Origin: an uncultured Bacilli bacterium
GTDB lineage: Bacteria > Bacillota_I > Bacilli_A > RFN20 > CAG-826
NCBI GenBank assembly: GCA_944342125.1
Contig: CALVMF010000024.1
Span: forward strand, 1 to 14,618
Length of the DNA stretch: 14,618 bases
Direction of reading: 5' to 3'
Notes under the pieces: generated by a model
Seen by the model: only the letters and a program-made list of their open reading frames with translations
The model's database searches: none
What the model was told of the DNA's origin: nothing
Translations under genes and position numbers: made by a program
Part shown: positions 14,229 through 14,618 of the stretch, one piece after another
Position numbering within the stretch: position 1 is the first letter of the stretch
Layout of the letters: each line of letters opens with the position of its first letter

Positions 14229-14307
14229 AATCGAATAATTTATCTAAAAAGTAATCCTTAAATCATGTTTATTCAACGAAGAATAACTCTTGTGGAAATA
14301 AATATCG

Positions 14308-14337
14308 TTGACACTTCTGCTAAAGTATCGCTATAAT
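14308..14337 (+). promoter_or_regulatory. Consensus promoter of tRNA-His
   Basis: TTGACA (14308-14313) and TATAAT (14332-14337) are both perfect, 18 bases apart. Transcription would begin about six bases before the tRNA. It diverges from the clpB promoter. Confidence 0.9.
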
Positions 14338-14349
14338 TACAAGGCATCT

Positions 14350-14426
14350 GGCGAAATTGGAGAAGTGGTTAACTCACTTGGCTGTGAACCAAGCATGCAC
14401 CGGTTCGATCCCGGTATTTCGCCCCA
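14350..14426 (+). tRNA. tRNA-His (anticodon GTG)
   Basis: The acceptor stem GCGAAAT (14351-14357) pairs with ATTTCGC (14416-14422). The anticodon stem CTTGG/CCAAG holds loop CTGTGAA with anticodon GTG (14384-14386), reading CAC/CAT. The His-specific extra G at position -1 is encoded (14350) and opposes discriminator C73 (14423). The 3' CCA is encoded (14424-14426). The T-arm carries the standard GGTTCGATCCC. It is a single-tRNA transcript. Confidence 0.97.
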
Positions 14427-14439
14427 GACAGATCCTTAT

Positions 14440-14463
14440 CCACTAGCATAGCTAGTGGTTTTT
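14440..14463 (+). terminator. Intrinsic terminator of the tRNA-His unit
   Basis: CCACTAGC (14440-14447) pairs with GCTAGTGG (14451-14458) around a three-base loop, followed by TTTTT and more T-rich sequence. It begins 14 bases after the CCA end. From 14464 to the window end (155 bases) I see no gene, hairpin with U-run, or recognisable site. Confidence 0.92.
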
Positions 14464-14618
14464 ATTTTGCTAAATATTAAAGTTCCGTTTTAAAGTCAGA
14501 AAACTTGCAAAACGCCATTTTTCTTTCATATGTAATATCATTGTTTTATAAACGAAACATTTTTAAAAAATTAAGAAAGAAATACCCTGTTTTTAATAGA
14601 ATAATAATTTTAAATCAT

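Noticed and set aside
14269..14286. TTATTC/GAATAA hairpin between clpB and tRNA-His
   Set aside because: Only six weak pairs, no U-run and no neighbouring gene end; likely chance in AT-rich DNA.

Overview
The window comes from an AT-rich, low-GC Gram-positive-type bacterium living anaerobically or microaerobically. Evidence: AGGAGG-type ribosome binding sites, tandem CIRCE elements in front of clpB, a Firmicute-type rRNA leader, rubredoxin/flavodiiron and superoxide-reductase proteins, and a two-iron desulfoferrodoxin. TGA is used as a stop and TGG as Trp (seen in glpK), so this is not the Mycoplasma code. The ClpB without an N-terminal domain resembles Mollicutes, so an anaerobic Mollicutes/Erysipelotrichia/RF39-like Bacillota lineage is a reasonable but unproven guess.

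Layout. (i) Bases 1-262 hold a strong leftward promoter array, a small hairpin and a boxA-like element: the upstream part of an rRNA operon whose genes lie beyond base 1. (ii) Bases 379-8875 form one leftward, tightly packed eight-gene operon: a flavodiiron O2/NO reductase fused to flavin reductase and rubredoxin; a MazG-like pyrophosphohydrolase; a GlpA/GlpO-like flavoprotein with a C-terminal [2Fe-2S] domain; a pyridine-nucleotide FAD oxidoreductase; a DUF1667 cysteine protein; a DUF2974/Mbeg1-like lipase-type hydrolase; glycerol kinase; and an unknown protein. Most junctions overlap by 4-40 bases or are separated by 1-3. (iii) An AlkD-like DNA alkylation-repair protein (leftward) and desulfoferrodoxin (rightward) diverge across a perfect 22-bp palindrome. 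(iv) A leftward phosphate pair, pit plus DUF47/PhoU-like, follows; pit appears to start on a leaderless GTG. (v) Leftward clpB has two CIRCE operators. (vi) A rightward tRNA-His has its own consensus promoter and terminator.

How the genes fit together. The operon reads as glycerol (possibly freed by the hydrolase) -> glycerol-3-phosphate (GlpK) -> dihydroxyacetone phosphate, with electrons passing through the flavoprotein/[2Fe-2S]/FAD-NAD subunits to pyridine nucleotide. The first gene could then spend reduced pyridine nucleotide on O2 or NO detoxification in a single chain. With desulfoferrodoxin and AlkD next door, the centre of the window looks like a redox and oxidative-stress island combined with glycerol metabolism. 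No glycerol facilitator gene is present here.
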